Shown one piece after another: positions 5,409-6,292 of a stretch of DNA of 6,292 nt; position 1 is the stretch's first letter; each line of letters opens with the position of its first letter. The position numbers and the translations under genes were made by a program. Under the pieces are notes generated by a model, which searched no databases, had not been told where the DNA came from, and was given only the letters and a program-made list of their open reading frames with translations. The DNA comes from Promethearchaeota archaeon (lineage in GTDB: Archaea; Asgardarchaeota; Lokiarchaeia; Sigyniarchaeales; SOKP01), in NCBI GenBank assembly GCA_030605895.1, contig JAUWHL010000216.1, positions 1-6,292 of the forward strand, written 5' to 3'.

Positions 5409-6212
5409 TTAAAATTCATCCATATCATCATCATCTTCAAATTCAGCTTCTTCTACTCTTGGGGCTAAGAAGTAACTTAATTCACCACCTTCAAGAAGAT
5501 TAAAGATCATTTTTAATGGATGATCTGTCTTTAAGGATATTTCTAGCTTTTCAGTAATGGATGCTATTTTTAATATTGCTTTCAAAAATGTTAAGGAGTA
5601 TGCTCCACTACTAGTTCCGTTAATATCAGTCTCGATTAAATCATCTTCATTTAAATCATATTCCATTTCACCAATTTGTCCTGTAGAACTAAAAATTAAC
5701 CCCTTTCCCTCTGTTGCGGTCATATTAAGAATTTCAGAATAAATTTCAGCATCTTTTATTGCTTCTACTAAGAATTCTGTTTCGATAACCCATTTTGAAG
5801 GATATTCAATTTTTAATAAATTGTCCATCGGAATTTCTTCAATATCGATATCCAATAAAGCTAAACTAAAAGTTCGAGTACGTGTCATACCTTCTCGTTG
5901 CATTTTTATTTTTATTTTTTGTTCAGTTTCATTGAAATCAATTTCTACTGAATCATTTGCAGCACTTCTCTTTAAAATCTTATCTAAATCATCCAAGTTT
6001 AACCCAACTTTTGATTCTTTATCGCATTGATAGTCATCAAAGTTCTCCTTTTTAATTGAAAGTTTTAGCAAACATATTCTACTAGGATCCATCGCTGAAA
6101 TTGTAAACTCTTTAGGAGTAACTCGAAATTCAGTTTCATCAATAATACTCGCAAGAGTTTCAACAATTCCTTTCAAAATCCGACTATTTTCTAATTTTAA
6201 TGTAAAAGTCAT
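5409..6212 (-). CDS. pcn: DNA polymerase sliding clamp PCNA
   Basis: This is the ring-forming processivity clamp that encircles DNA and docks polymerases, FEN1, ligase and other PIP-box partners. Two PCNA domains are evident. The N-terminal one includes FTISAMDPSRICLLKLSI (36-53) and GLNLDDLDKILKR (70-82). The interdomain connecting loop lies around 118-135, and the C-terminal domain ends in the diagnostic GGELSYFLAPRVE (242-254). At 267 residues it is about 20 longer than typical archaeal clamps, largely because of an acidic tail after LAPRVE (EAEFEDDDDMDEF, 255-267). The ATG at 6210-6212 gives the canonical short N-terminus (MTFTLKLEN) and has a TATA-like box 26 nt upstream, suggesting a leaderless mRNA. 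It is the first gene of the minus-strand replication block and is separated from priL by 153 bp. This is the only clamp gene in the window. Confidence 0.97.
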   Translation of the reverse strand: MTFTLKLENSRILKGIVETLASIIDETEFRVTPKEFTISAMDPSRICLLKLSIKKENFDDYQCDKESKVGLNLDDLDKILKRSAANDSVEIDFNETEQKIKIKMQREGMTRTRTFSLALLDIDIEEIPMDNLLKIEYPSKWVIETEFLVEAIKDAEIYSEILNMTATEGKGLIFSSTGQIGEMEYDLNEDDLIETDINGTSSGAYSLTFLKAILKIASITEKLEISLKTDHPLKMIFNLLEGGELSYFLAPRVEEAEFEDDDDMDEF

Positions 6213-6233
6213 ATTCTTTCAGTAAATTTATTC

Positions 6234-6243
6234 AATTATAATT
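6234..6243 (-). promoter_or_regulatory. Candidate TATA box for PCNA
   Basis: The symmetric AATTATAATT is centred about 26 nt upstream of the A of the PCNA ATG, the spacing expected for transcription starting at the start codon. A 14-bp perfect palindrome (6265-6278) lies a further 22 bp upstream and could be a regulator site. Confidence 0.4.
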
Positions 6244-6292
6244 AAGATAATTTTGTTTGATTCGCATTATTAATAATGTTTAATATTAGTCT

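Noticed and set aside
5557..6030. Two plus-strand open frames (61 and 69 codons) opposite PCNA
   Set aside because: Both are antisense shadows within a clearly conserved gene; they are Ser/Ile-rich and match no family.
1..6292. CRISPR array, transposon, defence island or other mobile system
   Set aside because: No regularly spaced repeats, transposase motifs, integrase, terminal inverted repeats or nuclease/helicase defence domains are visible; the genes are mostly core housekeeping.

Overview
The window is archaeal DNA, strongly AT-rich by eye. It carries replication genes found only in archaea and eukaryotes (PCNA, two-subunit primase, GINS) and archaeal translation and RNA-modification genes (aIF2 alpha, Nop10). 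No start codon has a convincing Shine-Dalgarno sequence, and TATA-like boxes lie about 26-36 nt upstream of several starts, so transcripts look leaderless or short-leadered. The low GC, Lys/Asn/Ile-rich proteins, a zinc-ribbon-bearing PriS and a neighbouring tungsten aldehyde:ferredoxin oxidoreductase would fit an Asgard (Lokiarchaeia-like) archaeon, but the lineage is an inference and not proven by this sequence.

Layout, left to right. Positions 1-395 (+) hold the C-terminal end of an AOR-family tungsten oxidoreductase. It converges on a small unrecognised gene at 419-838 (-), whose open frame continues to 931 with coding-looking residues but no canonical start. A divergent promoter region (839-1027) leads into aIF2 alpha (1028-1849, +) and Nop10 (1871-2056, +), probably one transcript. 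Nop10 converges with a 2-bp gap on a replication block, all on the minus strand. Read in the direction of transcription, that block is PCNA (6212-5409), PriL (5255-4068), PriS (4071-2788, overlapping PriL by 4 bp) and a Gins51/Gins15-type GINS subunit (2727-2059).

The replication block encodes the sliding clamp, both halves of the primase and one subunit of the helicase accessory complex. PriL and PriS are translationally coupled through an ATGA overlap. PCNA and GINS each have a candidate promoter of their own, so they may be transcribed separately as well as together. The plus-strand pair serves translation initiation and H/ACA-guided pseudouridylation, a common archaeal pairing.

I found no mobile element, CRISPR array, tRNA or rRNA, and no clear undescribed multi-gene system. 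The points most worth a second look are the apparently 5'-broken unknown gene, the GINS-B-like tail of PriS beside a GINS gene, U-tracts that seem to serve both as terminators and as lysine codons at the two convergent junctions, and the acidic tail of PCNA.
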